Shown here: positions 52,044-60,383 of the stretch, one piece after another | How positions within the stretch are numbered: the first letter of the stretch is position 1 | How the letters are laid out: each line of letters starts with the position of its first letter | NCBI RefSeq assembly: GCF_001898575.1 | Contig: NZ_MKUD01000001.1 | Coordinates: forward strand, 366,448-430,447 | DNA: 64,000 nt | Direction: 5' to 3' | Source of the DNA: Spirosoma sp. 48-14 | Lineage (GTDB): Bacteria; Bacteroidota; Bacteroidia; Cytophagales; Spirosomataceae | The notes under the pieces: generated by a model | The model's input: the letters and a program-made list of their open reading frames with translations, nothing else | What the model was told of the DNA's origin: nothing | The model's database searches: none | Made by a program: the position numbers and the translations under genes

Positions 52044-52097
52044 TTTTTGACAGGATTGCTTTGGCTTATCAAAGCAATCCTGTCCATCCTGTCAAAA
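52044..52097. repeat. Inverted repeat of the GACAGGAT family, copy 2
   Basis: An inner 14-bp stem (GACAGGATTGCTTT and its complement, 52049-52062 and 52071-52084) competes with an outer stem made of TTTTTGACAGGAT and a second ATCCTGTCAAAA unit at 52086-52097. The units match the element at 33557-33646. Here it lies between convergent genes (stops at 52041 and 52099) and can serve as a bidirectional terminator. Confidence 0.75.
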
Positions 52098-52098
52098 C

Positions 52099-54222
52099 TT
52101 AATGTGCTGGCAATCCAATTTTATCAATCGTCTGCCGTAAGGCCGTAGCCCATATGGTGTAGCCTTTACGGGCCAGGTGAATACCATCGCCCGAATAGGT
52201 ACCCATAACCAGATTACCTGTAGCCGTGTCGATCAAGGCACCCGATGGATCACAGAAGAAAATCGTTTTGTTATCGACAAATGCCTGAATCTGCTGATGG
52301 ACAAGGGTATATTTTTTTCGTTTTTCATCGCCGGCAGCCGTACCGGCAGGGAGCGGGCCCACCAGAACCAGCTTTGCCTGTGGAAGTTTCCGACGAAGCG
52401 ACTTCACTATCGCGCCAATGCCTGCTGTAATAGCCTCCGCTTCGTCTTCGCTGAAATTGTTGACCCCAATTGTAACTACAACCAGTGCAGGGTCGGACTT
52501 CGTAAAATCCAGGTTTTCAACACGCCAGAGCAGGTGTTGAGTCTTATCGCCCGAAATAGCAGCAACGCCATACCGGTAACCCGCCAGCGCGCTATCGAAC
52601 GGAGCCTGACCGCCATGATAAACGACCAGACTTCGTTTGCCGATGGCCTGTGTAATCGAATTGCCCATCAACAGAACATCGAGCTTACCCGTACTGTCGA
52701 GCGTCTGCTGGATATTATTGAAATTGTCCCACCAATCGTTCCCTTGTTTCCAGCCTCCTGCCGACCGATACTCGGAGCCGGGCACCGGCATTTGGGCATA
52801 AGACGGATATAGACCAACCGATTTCAGAATAAAATCGACAATGGGCGACGGATTCGGTAAGCTATGTGGGTGGTGATTAACCCCCGGTTTGTGAATGACC
52901 GTAATGCGACCACCTAGTGCCAATGCCTGTTTCTCAAACGGTTCGGTATTTTCGCTTACGGGCACGGCATCGTCAGCATCGCCAACCACATGCAGCATCG
53001 GGAAATTACCCTTTACAATATCGGGCACCCGATCTAGCGGATTACCTTTAAACTGAAGGGCCTCTTCTTCCGACTTCAGGCCGTAGTCTTTCTTGAAAAT
53101 CTCCCAGTCGCTGGGGCTTCCCTTACTTTTTCCTTTACCACCCGGCCAGCTTTTCAGATCCAGCACGGGCGCATCGACATACACACAGGCCACTTTTTTG
53201 GGATTTTCAACCGCCCAATTATACGCGTAAACGCCACCCCGACTTAAGCCTTCCAGCGTCACTTTATCGGCCAGACCAGCTTTGTGCATGTAGCGATAAA
53301 ACTTGTTCCAGAGGCCAACGGCTTCGGCATTGCCAAAGAGTTCGGCTACATCGCAGTAAACCAGATGAAACCCGTGATCGAGCAACGCAATGTCGGTTTG
53401 CGGCTCATGTCCCCAGAAACGCGCCCGCCAGATCCAGGGCTTATTCTGCGCCACAATCCGGGGCTTAACGACCTTGCAGGCACGCCCTTCAAACGTAAAA
53501 TCGGCACAATCGTAGCCATAAAAGGACGTGATTTTTTTAGGCTCTTTGATTTTCTGGAAAATATCAAAATCAGATTGGGTTTTCGTCGTAATTACTTCAT
53601 ACAACCGCCGGGCAATGCGGGTCATTACCAAAGGAGCTGGATGGAGTTTGTCGGGGAACAACAGGCTATCTTCCAGGGTCAGCGAATGCAGATCGACCAA
53701 TTCCAGCTTTTCATCAAAGGCTACCTGCCGTATTCGGGGCAGAATATGCGTTTTAATTGCAGCTTCTGTCTGGCGGGTGGTATCGGTCAAAAACGAGGCA
53801 ACAGGCAGCAACAGCACAATGCGTGGATGCGTCGGTAAGTCTTTGAAAGACTGAACAAGTGCCTTGTAATCAGGAATAAACTGGTCGATTTTTAAGCGAT
53901 AGGGCAGTCGGCTATCATTCGTACCCAATTTGATGAGTACTATATCGGGGTTGCTTTTCAAGGCTTCCTGATAGCTATCGGTCGATATATACGGTGCTGT
54001 TGTTTCTCGTAAAACGGTTCGGCCACTCACGCCAAAATTCATTACGGTATAGCCCGACCCCAGCAGGTATTGGAGTTGGGCCGGAAATGAGTTCTGCTCC
54101 CGATGCGTCAGCCCGGCCCCGTACGTAATGCTGTTACCCACGCAGGCAATTCGGATAACTTTCTGGGCATGAATCTCAATCGAGAGAACAAGTAAAAAGG
54201 CTAACGGGAGAAGGAAGCGCAT
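52099..54222 (-). CDS. Three-domain secreted esterase: SGNH hydrolase, alpha/beta hydrolase, SGNH hydrolase
   Basis: About 707 aa from the ATG at 54222 (MRFLLPLAFLLVLSIEIHAQ, signal peptide). Domain 1 (about 20-215) is SGNH: GNSITYGAG with Ser31, GTND and DKLHPAP. Domain 2 (about 225-475) is an alpha/beta hydrolase: GLSRGGVYAYNW nucleophile, VVGDADDAVP and VNHHPHSL for Asp and His. Domain 3 (about 490-707) is a second SGNH: LLMGNSITQAIG, VVTIGVNNF and YSGDGIHLARKGY. All three catalytic sets look intact. In a glucuronoxylan gene cluster it probably removes acetyl or other ester groups from xylan or pectin. The three-way fusion is unusual. Confidence 0.85.
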   Translation of the reverse strand: MRFLLPLAFLLVLSIEIHAQKVIRIACVGNSITYGAGLTHREQNSFPAQLQYLLGSGYTVMNFGVSGRTVLRETTAPYISTDSYQEALKSNPDIVLIKLGTNDSRLPYRLKIDQFIPDYKALVQSFKDLPTHPRIVLLLPVASFLTDTTRQTEAAIKTHILPRIRQVAFDEKLELVDLHSLTLEDSLLFPDKLHPAPLVMTRIARRLYEVITTKTQSDFDIFQKIKEPKKITSFYGYDCADFTFEGRACKVVKPRIVAQNKPWIWRARFWGHEPQTDIALLDHGFHLVYCDVAELFGNAEAVGLWNKFYRYMHKAGLADKVTLEGLSRGGVYAYNWAVENPKKVACVYVDAPVLDLKSWPGGKGKSKGSPSDWEIFKKDYGLKSEEEALQFKGNPLDRVPDIVKGNFPMLHVVGDADDAVPVSENTEPFEKQALALGGRITVIHKPGVNHHPHSLPNPSPIVDFILKSVGLYPSYAQMPVPGSEYRSAGGWKQGNDWWDNFNNIQQTLDSTGKLDVLLMGNSITQAIGKRSLVVYHGGQAPFDSALAGYRYGVAAISGDKTQHLLWRVENLDFTKSDPALVVVTIGVNNFSEDEAEAITAGIGAIVKSLRRKLPQAKLVLVGPLPAGTAAGDEKRKKYTLVHQQIQAFVDNKTIFFCDPSGALIDTATGNLVMGTYSGDGIHLARKGYTIWATALRQTIDKIGLPAH

Positions 54223-54269
54223 ACGTAACAGCAGTAAAAAGTTCGATACCAAGAGAGGAATGAATAGCT

Positions 54270-55106
54270 TTAACGAGTCGCCGTTGTGTTTTGCTTATCG
54301 AAATACTGGCGCATGAATAGCAGTTGGTACGTAATGGCATTGGTCCAGTAGTTCCAGTTGTGACCACCTGGTCTGGTGATGTAGTCGTGTGGGATGTTTC
54401 GCTCCAGCAATTTGTCGTGCAGGTTATTATTGACCCGGAAGAAAAAGTCTTCACTACCACAATCAATAATCAGCGACAGCGAGTTGGGGGTGAGCAGATG
54501 GAGTAAATTAATGACGGTATTTTGCTCCCAACGGTCGGGGAACTGCGCATAAGTACCGAGCCGTTTGGCCATATCCCAATTGTTCGGGAACGGGCGAATA
54601 TCGACCCCACCACTCATACTACCGGCAGTACCAAATACATCCTGATGGCGGAAAGCCAGATACAATGCGCCATGCCCACCCATACTCAGGCCTGTTATAC
54701 CGCGCCCCTGACGACTTTTGATGGTTTTGTAATGACTATCGACCCACGGTACCAGTTCGCTGGCTACATAGGTTTCGTACTTAAAGGAGGGATCGGCCGG
54801 GCTATCCCAATACCAGCTCCCAATCGCGCCATCCGGGCAAACGACAATCACCTGATGTGTATCGACAAGCTGGGCCATGTTGGGCGATTTTTTGGCCCAG
54901 TCGCTGTAGTTGCCACTGTAGCCATGCAACAGATAGACCACCGGAAACTCAGTCCCGATGGTATACGAATCGGGCGTCATGACAACAGCCTTGATCGTCT
55001 TTTTCATCGACGGGCTGTAGGTATCGACTGTATCAATTTTTGCTGCCTGACAATAGCTGGCCAGCAAGAAAAAACAAAAAATAAGTAGTGTACGGAAACG
55101 AATCAT
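54270..55106 (-). CDS. Exported alpha/beta-hydrolase esterase (esterase D/feruloyl-esterase-like)
   Basis: 278 aa with signal peptide MIRFRTLLIFCFFLLASYCQA. The fold of the esterase D/antigen-85/feruloyl esterase group is clear: FPVVYLLHGYSGNYSDWAKK, VVCPDGAIGSWYWDSP, nucleophile elbow GITGLSMGGHGALYLAF, SLIIDCGSEDFFFRVNNNLHD carrying the acid, and ITRPGGHNWNYW with the catalytic His. Expected to hydrolyse acetyl or feruloyl esters on xylan. It precedes the three-domain esterase by 47 bp on the same strand, so the two are probably co-transcribed. Confidence 0.88.
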   Translation of the reverse strand: MIRFRTLLIFCFFLLASYCQAAKIDTVDTYSPSMKKTIKAVVMTPDSYTIGTEFPVVYLLHGYSGNYSDWAKKSPNMAQLVDTHQVIVVCPDGAIGSWYWDSPADPSFKYETYVASELVPWVDSHYKTIKSRQGRGITGLSMGGHGALYLAFRHQDVFGTAGSMSGGVDIRPFPNNWDMAKRLGTYAQFPDRWEQNTVINLLHLLTPNSLSLIIDCGSEDFFFRVNNNLHDKLLERNIPHDYITRPGGHNWNYWTNAITYQLLFMRQYFDKQNTTATR

Positions 55107-55203
55107 GATGTACTGATTAGCAAGAAAAGCAGATATACTCGTTAAGAAGCGAATCGGACGAACCTACCCATAAGGCGGCCAAGCTTAGCCAATCAATAGG
55201 CTG

Positions 55204-56466
55204 TCATTTTTTGAAATGCTTATCCATAAAACGTAGATACTGCGCCCAATCGTAGCCCGTTACATCGTGGCCACCCGTTCGAATATGGTAGCCAATTTGG
55301 CCCTGCACAGACTGATTCAGAGGAGGTCGTTGTGTAGTTGGTAACCCATCTGTCCCCAGAAACTGATAGACCGAACTGGCAGCTTTAGCACTTTCGAATT
55401 CCCCTTCAGGATCGGAGTTTTTGTCCTGTTCAGCACTGGCAATATAAACGGGCCGGGGTGCCATCAGCGAAATCACCAGATGCTGGTCAAACGGCAACAG
55501 CGTGTCCTGGTCCATGTAATTTCGGAAATTAGCCGCAAACCAATGCGGGAAAACAGTACACAACCGCCGTATGTTTTCGCCCACTCCCCGGTGAAATAGC
55601 TTGGCGCCACCCGCACCCGATTCATTGCTGATGACCATGGCAAACCGCTCATCGGTAGCGCCCGCCCACAAAGCCGCTTTGCCCAACCGCGACCAGCCAA
55701 AGACAGCCACTCGTTTGGCATCGATCGCCTTATCGGTTTGCAGATAATCCATAATCCGGCTCAGTCCCCACGCCCAGGCCGCCACCGTTCCGAAGTTGTC
55801 GCCCCGATTTTGCAAGTCAGGATATAAGGGATGAACGCCCGTCGAAAATTTCCTCGTCGCTTCATCAGAAGCTATATCTTCGCGGTAAGCCGTCACCAAC
55901 GCGTATCCCCGACTCAGAATGCTATCTACGGGCCATTGGCGGGCATTGAGTCCACGACAGGCATCAGTCGATTGGTGGTTGACAACACAGGAGACATCGA
56001 TGTATGGATTCCCACGGTTCGACTCCATCCAGCTTGTTGAGATCCGAATGGCGGGATCGGCCTGAATGGTACTATTTCCCCAAAAGTTAAGCCCTACAAT
56101 AGCGGGTACGGGACCTTTTACGCCGTTCGGGATATACAGGAGTACGTCCATTCTTGGGCCATCGGGCTTGCCATTGAACCACACAGCCACCTGCTTACGC
56201 GTCGCTTTACCGCCCAACGCCTTCGGGGCGGAATCGAATACTTCAAACCGCATCTGGGCAGGTTTCGACGGCGACTGGCCGTAAAGCTGACTGGCAAACA
56301 ACGCTAGCAGTTCGGGCCGTCGCTGGGTCCGCCATTGTGTTACAGACGTCACCCGACGGCCATTTTTCAGAACTAGCGGATCAGGTAATGAATGAGGCTG
56401 CGCCTGTAGCACCTGGGGGAAGTATATGAACAGGATTAAGAACCAGACAAGGATTTTGTTTACCAT
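55204..56466 (-). CDS. Glucuronoyl esterase, carbohydrate esterase family 15
   Basis: Exported enzyme that cleaves the ester between 4-O-methyl-glucuronic acid of xylan and lignin alcohols, 420 aa with a signal peptide (about 1-22). The CE15 nucleophile motif GWSRLG has Ser259. The characteristic ISNESGAGGA (Glu282) and the catalytic His400 in TGGHDVTGYDWAQYLRFM complete the triad. Other family blocks are VPAIVGLNFWGN and MDYLQTDKAIDAKRVAVFG. Together with the GH67 alpha-glucuronidase it indicates degradation of glucuronoxylan in lignocellulose. Its start abuts the stop of the LLM oxidoreductase gene with no gap. Confidence 0.9.
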   Translation of the reverse strand: MVNKILVWFLILFIYFPQVLQAQPHSLPDPLVLKNGRRVTSVTQWRTQRRPELLALFASQLYGQSPSKPAQMRFEVFDSAPKALGGKATRKQVAVWFNGKPDGPRMDVLLYIPNGVKGPVPAIVGLNFWGNSTIQADPAIRISTSWMESNRGNPYIDVSCVVNHQSTDACRGLNARQWPVDSILSRGYALVTAYREDIASDEATRKFSTGVHPLYPDLQNRGDNFGTVAAWAWGLSRIMDYLQTDKAIDAKRVAVFGWSRLGKAALWAGATDERFAMVISNESGAGGAKLFHRGVGENIRRLCTVFPHWFAANFRNYMDQDTLLPFDQHLVISLMAPRPVYIASAEQDKNSDPEGEFESAKAASSVYQFLGTDGLPTTQRPPLNQSVQGQIGYHIRTGGHDVTGYDWAQYLRFMDKHFKK

Positions 56467-57516
56467 TTAGGTGGTTGCGGTTTTCTGTTCCAATGCTTTC
56501 CGAACAGCCGGAGCCACTTTCGTTCCGAATAATTCGATAGCATGGAGTGTTTTGGCATGAGGTGTATTGTGCCCGCTGATCATCTGCGCCAGGTAGCGGG
56601 TATTGCCGAACAATTCATGGAAGTAGAGTATCTTGTCGATGATCTGTTGCGGGCTACCCACCATCAATGGACCATATTGACGCATTTGCTCAAAGTGCAT
56701 CCGGCTAATCGGTGACCAACCCCGCTCACGCCCTACCCGATTCATCAGCAGTTCGTAAGGTGGAAAAAATTCATCGGCAGCCTGTTGCGAATTATCGGCG
56801 GCATAAAACTGTGAGTTAATACCCAATGGCAACTGGCTCATATCGTGACCAGCCCGTTCGGCAGCCTGACGATACAGATTCACAAACGGCACAAATCGAT
56901 CGGGCGTACCACCCAGAATAGCCAGCATCATGGGCAGGTTCATCGTTCCGGCTCTGGCTGCCGAAGCAGGCGTTCCACCTACTGCCAGCCAGATTGGCAA
57001 TTTTTCCTGATAAGGTCGTGGATACACGCCCCGATGCGGAATACTCGCCCGAAGCTTACCCGTCCAGTCGACAACTTCGTGTTCGTTGATGTTGACCAGC
57101 AGATCCAGCTTTTCGGTAAACAGTTCGTCGTAGTCTTTGAGGTCGTATCCAAACAGCGGAAACGATTCAATGAACGACCCGCGACCTGCCATAATCTCGG
57201 CCCGGCCGCTGGAAATCAGGTCCAGCGACGCAAAATTTTGAAATGTTCTGACTGGATCAGCTGAACTTAGCACAGTTACCGAACTGGACAGCCGTATATT
57301 TTTGGTGATGGCAGCTGCAGCCGCCAGAATCACCTCGGGAGCCGAAATAATAAAATCGGGCCGGTGGTGCTCGCCCAGCGCAAACACATCCAGCCCGACT
57401 TCATCGGCCAATTTTATTTCGTCAAGAATCTCCTGCATGCGCTTGTGCGCATTGATCGCTCTACCCGATACACCATCCGGTACGATTTCGCCAAAACTGC
57501 TGATGCCTAATTCCAT
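56467..57516 (-). CDS. LLM-class flavin-dependent oxidoreductase
   Basis: Luciferase-like monooxygenase-fold enzyme, 349 aa, cytoplasmic, using FMN or F420-type flavin. Family blocks are ISSFGEIVPDG, LADEVGLDVFALGEHHRPDFIISAPEVILAAAAAITKNIRLSSSVTVLSSADPVRTFQNFASLDLISSGRAEIMAGRGSFIESFPLFGYDLKDYDELF and KLPIWLAVGGTPASAARAG. It resembles the CE1758-type group rather than true luciferases. Its stop directly abuts the CE15 gene, and KduD lies upstream, so it is likely part of the same operon. What it oxidises is unknown; a lignin-derived aromatic is only a guess. Confidence 0.9.
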   Translation of the reverse strand: MELGISSFGEIVPDGVSGRAINAHKRMQEILDEIKLADEVGLDVFALGEHHRPDFIISAPEVILAAAAAITKNIRLSSSVTVLSSADPVRTFQNFASLDLISSGRAEIMAGRGSFIESFPLFGYDLKDYDELFTEKLDLLVNINEHEVVDWTGKLRASIPHRGVYPRPYQEKLPIWLAVGGTPASAARAGTMNLPMMLAILGGTPDRFVPFVNLYRQAAERAGHDMSQLPLGINSQFYAADNSQQAADEFFPPYELLMNRVGRERGWSPISRMHFEQMRQYGPLMVGSPQQIIDKILYFHELFGNTRYLAQMISGHNTPHAKTLHAIELFGTKVAPAVRKALEQKTATT

Positions 57517-57591
57517 GATTGCTTTTGCTGATATGCTGTATCAATCACTTTACCTATCCCTACAGTTCCTCATGCCGAACAAATCGACAGG

Positions 57592-58353
57592 CTAGCGACC
57601 CATCCAGCCCCCATCAACGGTCAAAAGGGTTCCGTGTACATAAGCCCCTGCCTCGGAGGCTAGAAAGACGACCGGGCCTTTAAAATCGGATGGATCGCCC
57701 CAGCGCCCCGCCGGAATCCGGTCGAGAATGGATTTTGACCGATCGGGATCGGCTCGTAAGGCAGCGGTATTGTTGGTAGCAATATAGCCGGGTGAAATGC
57801 CGTTGACATTTACCCCTTTCGAAGCCCATTCGTTCGAAAACGCCTTTACCAGACCCGCCACCGCACTTTTACTGGCCGTGTAGCCCGGAACCGTAATACC
57901 TCCCTGAAAACTGAGCAGTGAGCAGGTGAATATGATTTTACCGGCTCCTTTCGCAATCATGTCTTTCCCAAATTCGCGGGCCAGTATAAACTGCGCGTCC
58001 AGATTCACTGCGATTACTTTGTCCCACCAGTCATCCGGGTGTTCGGCTACGGGTTTGCGTAGAATCATCCCGGCATTATTAACCAGAATATCGACCGTGT
58101 GATCTGTCTTTACTGACTGAATGAACTGATATAATCCTTCGCGATTCGACAAATCCACTTTGTAGCCACTGAACTGACGCCCCAGCCCGACAACCGCTTT
58201 CTGCGTATCGCTGAGGTCGCCCGTATTGGCGGTACTGATAATATCGGCCCCTGCTTCGGCCAGGGCAATAGCCATAGCCTGTCCTAATCCGGTATCGCTT
58301 CCGGTAACCAGAGCCGTTTTTCCGGCCAGATTAAACTGTTCTAAAACACGCAT
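57592..58353 (-). CDS. kduD: KduD-like SDR: 2-dehydro-3-deoxy-D-gluconate 5-dehydrogenase / 2-deoxy-D-gluconate 3-dehydrogenase
   Basis: NAD(P)-dependent short-chain dehydrogenase, 253 aa, acting in uronate catabolism in the cytoplasm. The cofactor motif is TGSDTGLGQA (residues 18-27), then DILVNNAGMILRKPVAEHPDDWWDKVIAVNLDAQF and catalytic YTASK. The end PAGRWGDPSDFKGPVVFLASEAGAYVHGTLLTVDGGWMGR is close to KduD. It is probably the first gene of the KduD-LLM-CE15 operon. It would process uronate-derived intermediates released by the glucuronidase; KduI is not in the window. Confidence 0.88.
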   Translation of the reverse strand: MRVLEQFNLAGKTALVTGSDTGLGQAMAIALAEAGADIISTANTGDLSDTQKAVVGLGRQFSGYKVDLSNREGLYQFIQSVKTDHTVDILVNNAGMILRKPVAEHPDDWWDKVIAVNLDAQFILAREFGKDMIAKGAGKIIFTCSLLSFQGGITVPGYTASKSAVAGLVKAFSNEWASKGVNVNGISPGYIATNNTAALRADPDRSKSILDRIPAGRWGDPSDFKGPVVFLASEAGAYVHGTLLTVDGGWMGR

Positions 58354-58473
58354 CGAGAATTAACCAGAGATTTTTGATTAGAATCACTAGAGAAGAATAG
58401 TCGCTCGGGCTAACAGCATACCCTTAAAAACTGTTTTTTTGTAACAGATTCCCAGTTAACAACCTGAAAAAAT

Positions 58474-59088
58474 ATGCCCTTATTTGTCATTGTACGACAC
58501 GGTCAGTCGCAATGGAATGCGGAAAATCGATTTACGGGGAATACAGATACCCCCCTGACGGATCTCGGACGACACGAAGCCCATGAGGCCGGTAGACTTC
58601 TGAAGTCCCATCAGCCACCTGATTTCAGTATCGGTTTCACCTCGGTGCTCCAGCGAGCCATAGAGACCATGTCGATCATTCTGGACGAAATTGGCCAGGC
58701 CGATTTGCCCATCGAACGAAGTGCCGCCCTGAACGAACGGATGTATGGCGATTTGCAGGGGATGAACAAAACCGAAGCCGAAGAGCGATTTGGAGCCGAT
58801 CAGGTATTCTGCTGGCGACGTAGCTATACCGCACGCCCTCCGCATGGCGAAACGCTGGAAGAAACACGAACGCGTGTTGTGGCCTATTTTCGATCAACGA
58901 TTTTACCTCATCTGAAAGCGAACGAATCCGTTTTAGTAGTTGCCCACGGCAACAGCCTGCGCGCGCTACTGATGGAGCTGGAACACATTAGCCCCGAAGA
59001 CATTGAAAAGGTGGAACTAGCCACGGGCGTACCGCGTCAGTACCACTACGACATCGAAACCGGCGAATTTCAGCTGCTGCCTAAGTAA
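58474..59088 (+). CDS. gpmA: 2,3-bisphosphoglycerate-dependent phosphoglycerate mutase
   Basis: Cytoplasmic glycolytic enzyme interconverting 3- and 2-phosphoglycerate, 204 aa. The histidine-phosphatase signature is VIVRHGQSQWNAENRFTGNTDTPLTDLGRHEA with phospho-accepting His9. Further active-site elements are LNERMYGDLQGMNKTEAEERFGADQVFCWRRSYTARPPHGETLEET and VVAHGNSLRALLMEL. The length is that of the shorter dPGM type of Bacteroidota. Stand-alone and divergent from the KduD operon. Confidence 0.93.
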   Translation: MPLFVIVRHGQSQWNAENRFTGNTDTPLTDLGRHEAHEAGRLLKSHQPPDFSIGFTSVLQRAIETMSIILDEIGQADLPIERSAALNERMYGDLQGMNKTEAEERFGADQVFCWRRSYTARPPHGETLEETRTRVVAYFRSTILPHLKANESVLVVAHGNSLRALLMELEHISPEDIEKVELATGVPRQYHYDIETGEFQLLPK

Positions 59089-59238
59089 GGGTGCGCAATT
59101 TCCTCTTTCAGCAAAGTAGGCAGGCACCCTCATAGCCTTTTCGGACAGTAGTCGACTAGCACCCGCTAACCTGCGTGAGCCAGGACGATTATTATCTTTA
59201 CTCCTCGCAAAATCTACGTGTTACGTGCCTGAGTAACT

Positions 59239-59790
59239 ATGATCCGCCCGCTTACTACGTACCTACTTGTCCTGTTCAATCTGCTCCTTTTATGCGCCTG
59301 TCATCGTCAGGCGGCCCGTGTACAGCCCTCAAGGATGTTTGTTGGTTTACCCATTACGGTAGCCCCATCGACGGCATCTGCTTCGAATGGCTCATTATCT
59401 TTAGACAATAAGGCTACGGAAGGTAGCCCTCTGCCCGCCGAGATCGTTGCCAATAATACCCATCTGCCAACAACTACCCGAACCCTTACAAAACGGGTTT
59501 TGCGGATGCAGAAGCTGCTACTAACTAGCAAACGGCAAGCTCCTGCCGTTTCATCAATAGGCGCAGAACATGTTTCTTATCTTGAACAATCAAGCTCCCA
59601 TCGCCAAAGGCCAGCTTTCAACCCAAACGGGCTGGGCCTGACAGGTTTAGGTAAACTCATGATGCTTGGCGGACTAGTTATGATTATACTTGGGTTTAAG
59701 GCTAACAGTGGATTTTTTATGATAGTAGGCCTACTAACCCTTTGCGCTGGTGGACTATTAAATGTGATCGGCTTCGTTACAGGTCGGTAG
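59239..59790 (+). CDS. Small membrane lipoprotein of unknown function
   Basis: 183 aa. The N-terminus MIRPLTTYLLVLFNLLLLCAC has the shape of a lipoprotein signal with Cys21. A low-complexity Ser/Thr/Ala-rich linker follows, with a basic segment TLTKRVLRMQKLLLTSKRQ. The C-terminus has two hydrophobic helices (LGKLMMLGGLVMIILGFKAN and FFMIVGLLTLCAGGLLNVIGFVTG). Similar proteins occur in Cytophagales, as far as I recall, without a known role. It stands alone. Confidence 0.65.
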   Translation: MIRPLTTYLLVLFNLLLLCACHRQAARVQPSRMFVGLPITVAPSTASASNGSLSLDNKATEGSPLPAEIVANNTHLPTTTRTLTKRVLRMQKLLLTSKRQAPAVSSIGAEHVSYLEQSSSHRQRPAFNPNGLGLTGLGKLMMLGGLVMIILGFKANSGFFMIVGLLTLCAGGLLNVIGFVTGR

Positions 59791-59868
59791 CGGTTTGACA
59801 ATCGTTACCAGTAAGGGCCAGGACAGCTGACACGTTTATGCTTACAGCATCTCCGTGTTTAGCTTACT

Positions 59869-60324
59869 TTATTTTACCGCAATCACTTCAATTTCAATCA
59901 GCACATCGTCGCGAACGGTTTGCGACACCCCTTTTTGTTCAATCAATTTGGGCGGTTGTGTAAAATAAGTAGCCTGAACAGCCTGAACCGACTGGGCATT
60001 GGCAGCACTTACCTGCACCGATCCGGTTGCCTCTTTCACCGAGTAGGTGATCTGCGTGATGTCTTTCAGGGTCATATCTACCGTCGCCAACGCCGTTTTT
60101 ATATTCTCAAACACCTGCCGAGTCTGTTCGGTCAGATTACCAGCGCCCACCAGATCGCCAACATCATTGAATGGCCGTTGTCCACAGACATACACGATTT
60201 TTCCGGGAATGCCCGGCTCAACTTTATACAGATAGCCTGTAGGCATCTTAGGCAGTACAGGCGTCTGTGCCTGACTGCAAGAAGCCAGAGCAAGCCATAG
60301 GAATATATTACGGATATAATTCAT
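59869..60324 (-). CDS. Exported RidA-like protein lacking the usual active-site arginine
   Basis: 151 aa. The signal (MNYIRNIFLWLALASC) may be lipoprotein-type with Cys16. The RidA fold is preserved: GYLYKVEPGIPGKIVYVCGQRPFNDVGDLVGAGNLTEQTRQVFENIKTALATVDMTLKDITQITYSV and the ending DDVLIEIEVIAVK. In the segment corresponding to the PARS motif of active RidA proteins it reads PPKLIEQKG, so the arginine that binds the substrate carboxylate appears replaced by lysine. Deaminase activity is doubtful. It is the second exported RidA-type protein in the window. Confidence 0.8.
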   Translation of the reverse strand: MNYIRNIFLWLALASCSQAQTPVLPKMPTGYLYKVEPGIPGKIVYVCGQRPFNDVGDLVGAGNLTEQTRQVFENIKTALATVDMTLKDITQITYSVKEATGSVQVSAANAQSVQAVQATYFTQPPKLIEQKGVSQTVRDDVLIEIEVIAVK

Positions 60325-60383
60325 TGCTGTAGTTGAATAAAGAGATTTATTATGAGCGGGTTGGCGCCAGAGTTTATGGCAAT

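Noticed and set aside
52177-52812. 211-codon open frame on the plus strand inside the three-domain esterase gene
   Set aside because: It runs antisense to a well-supported coding sequence with clear catalytic motifs, and its own translation has no recognisable domain.
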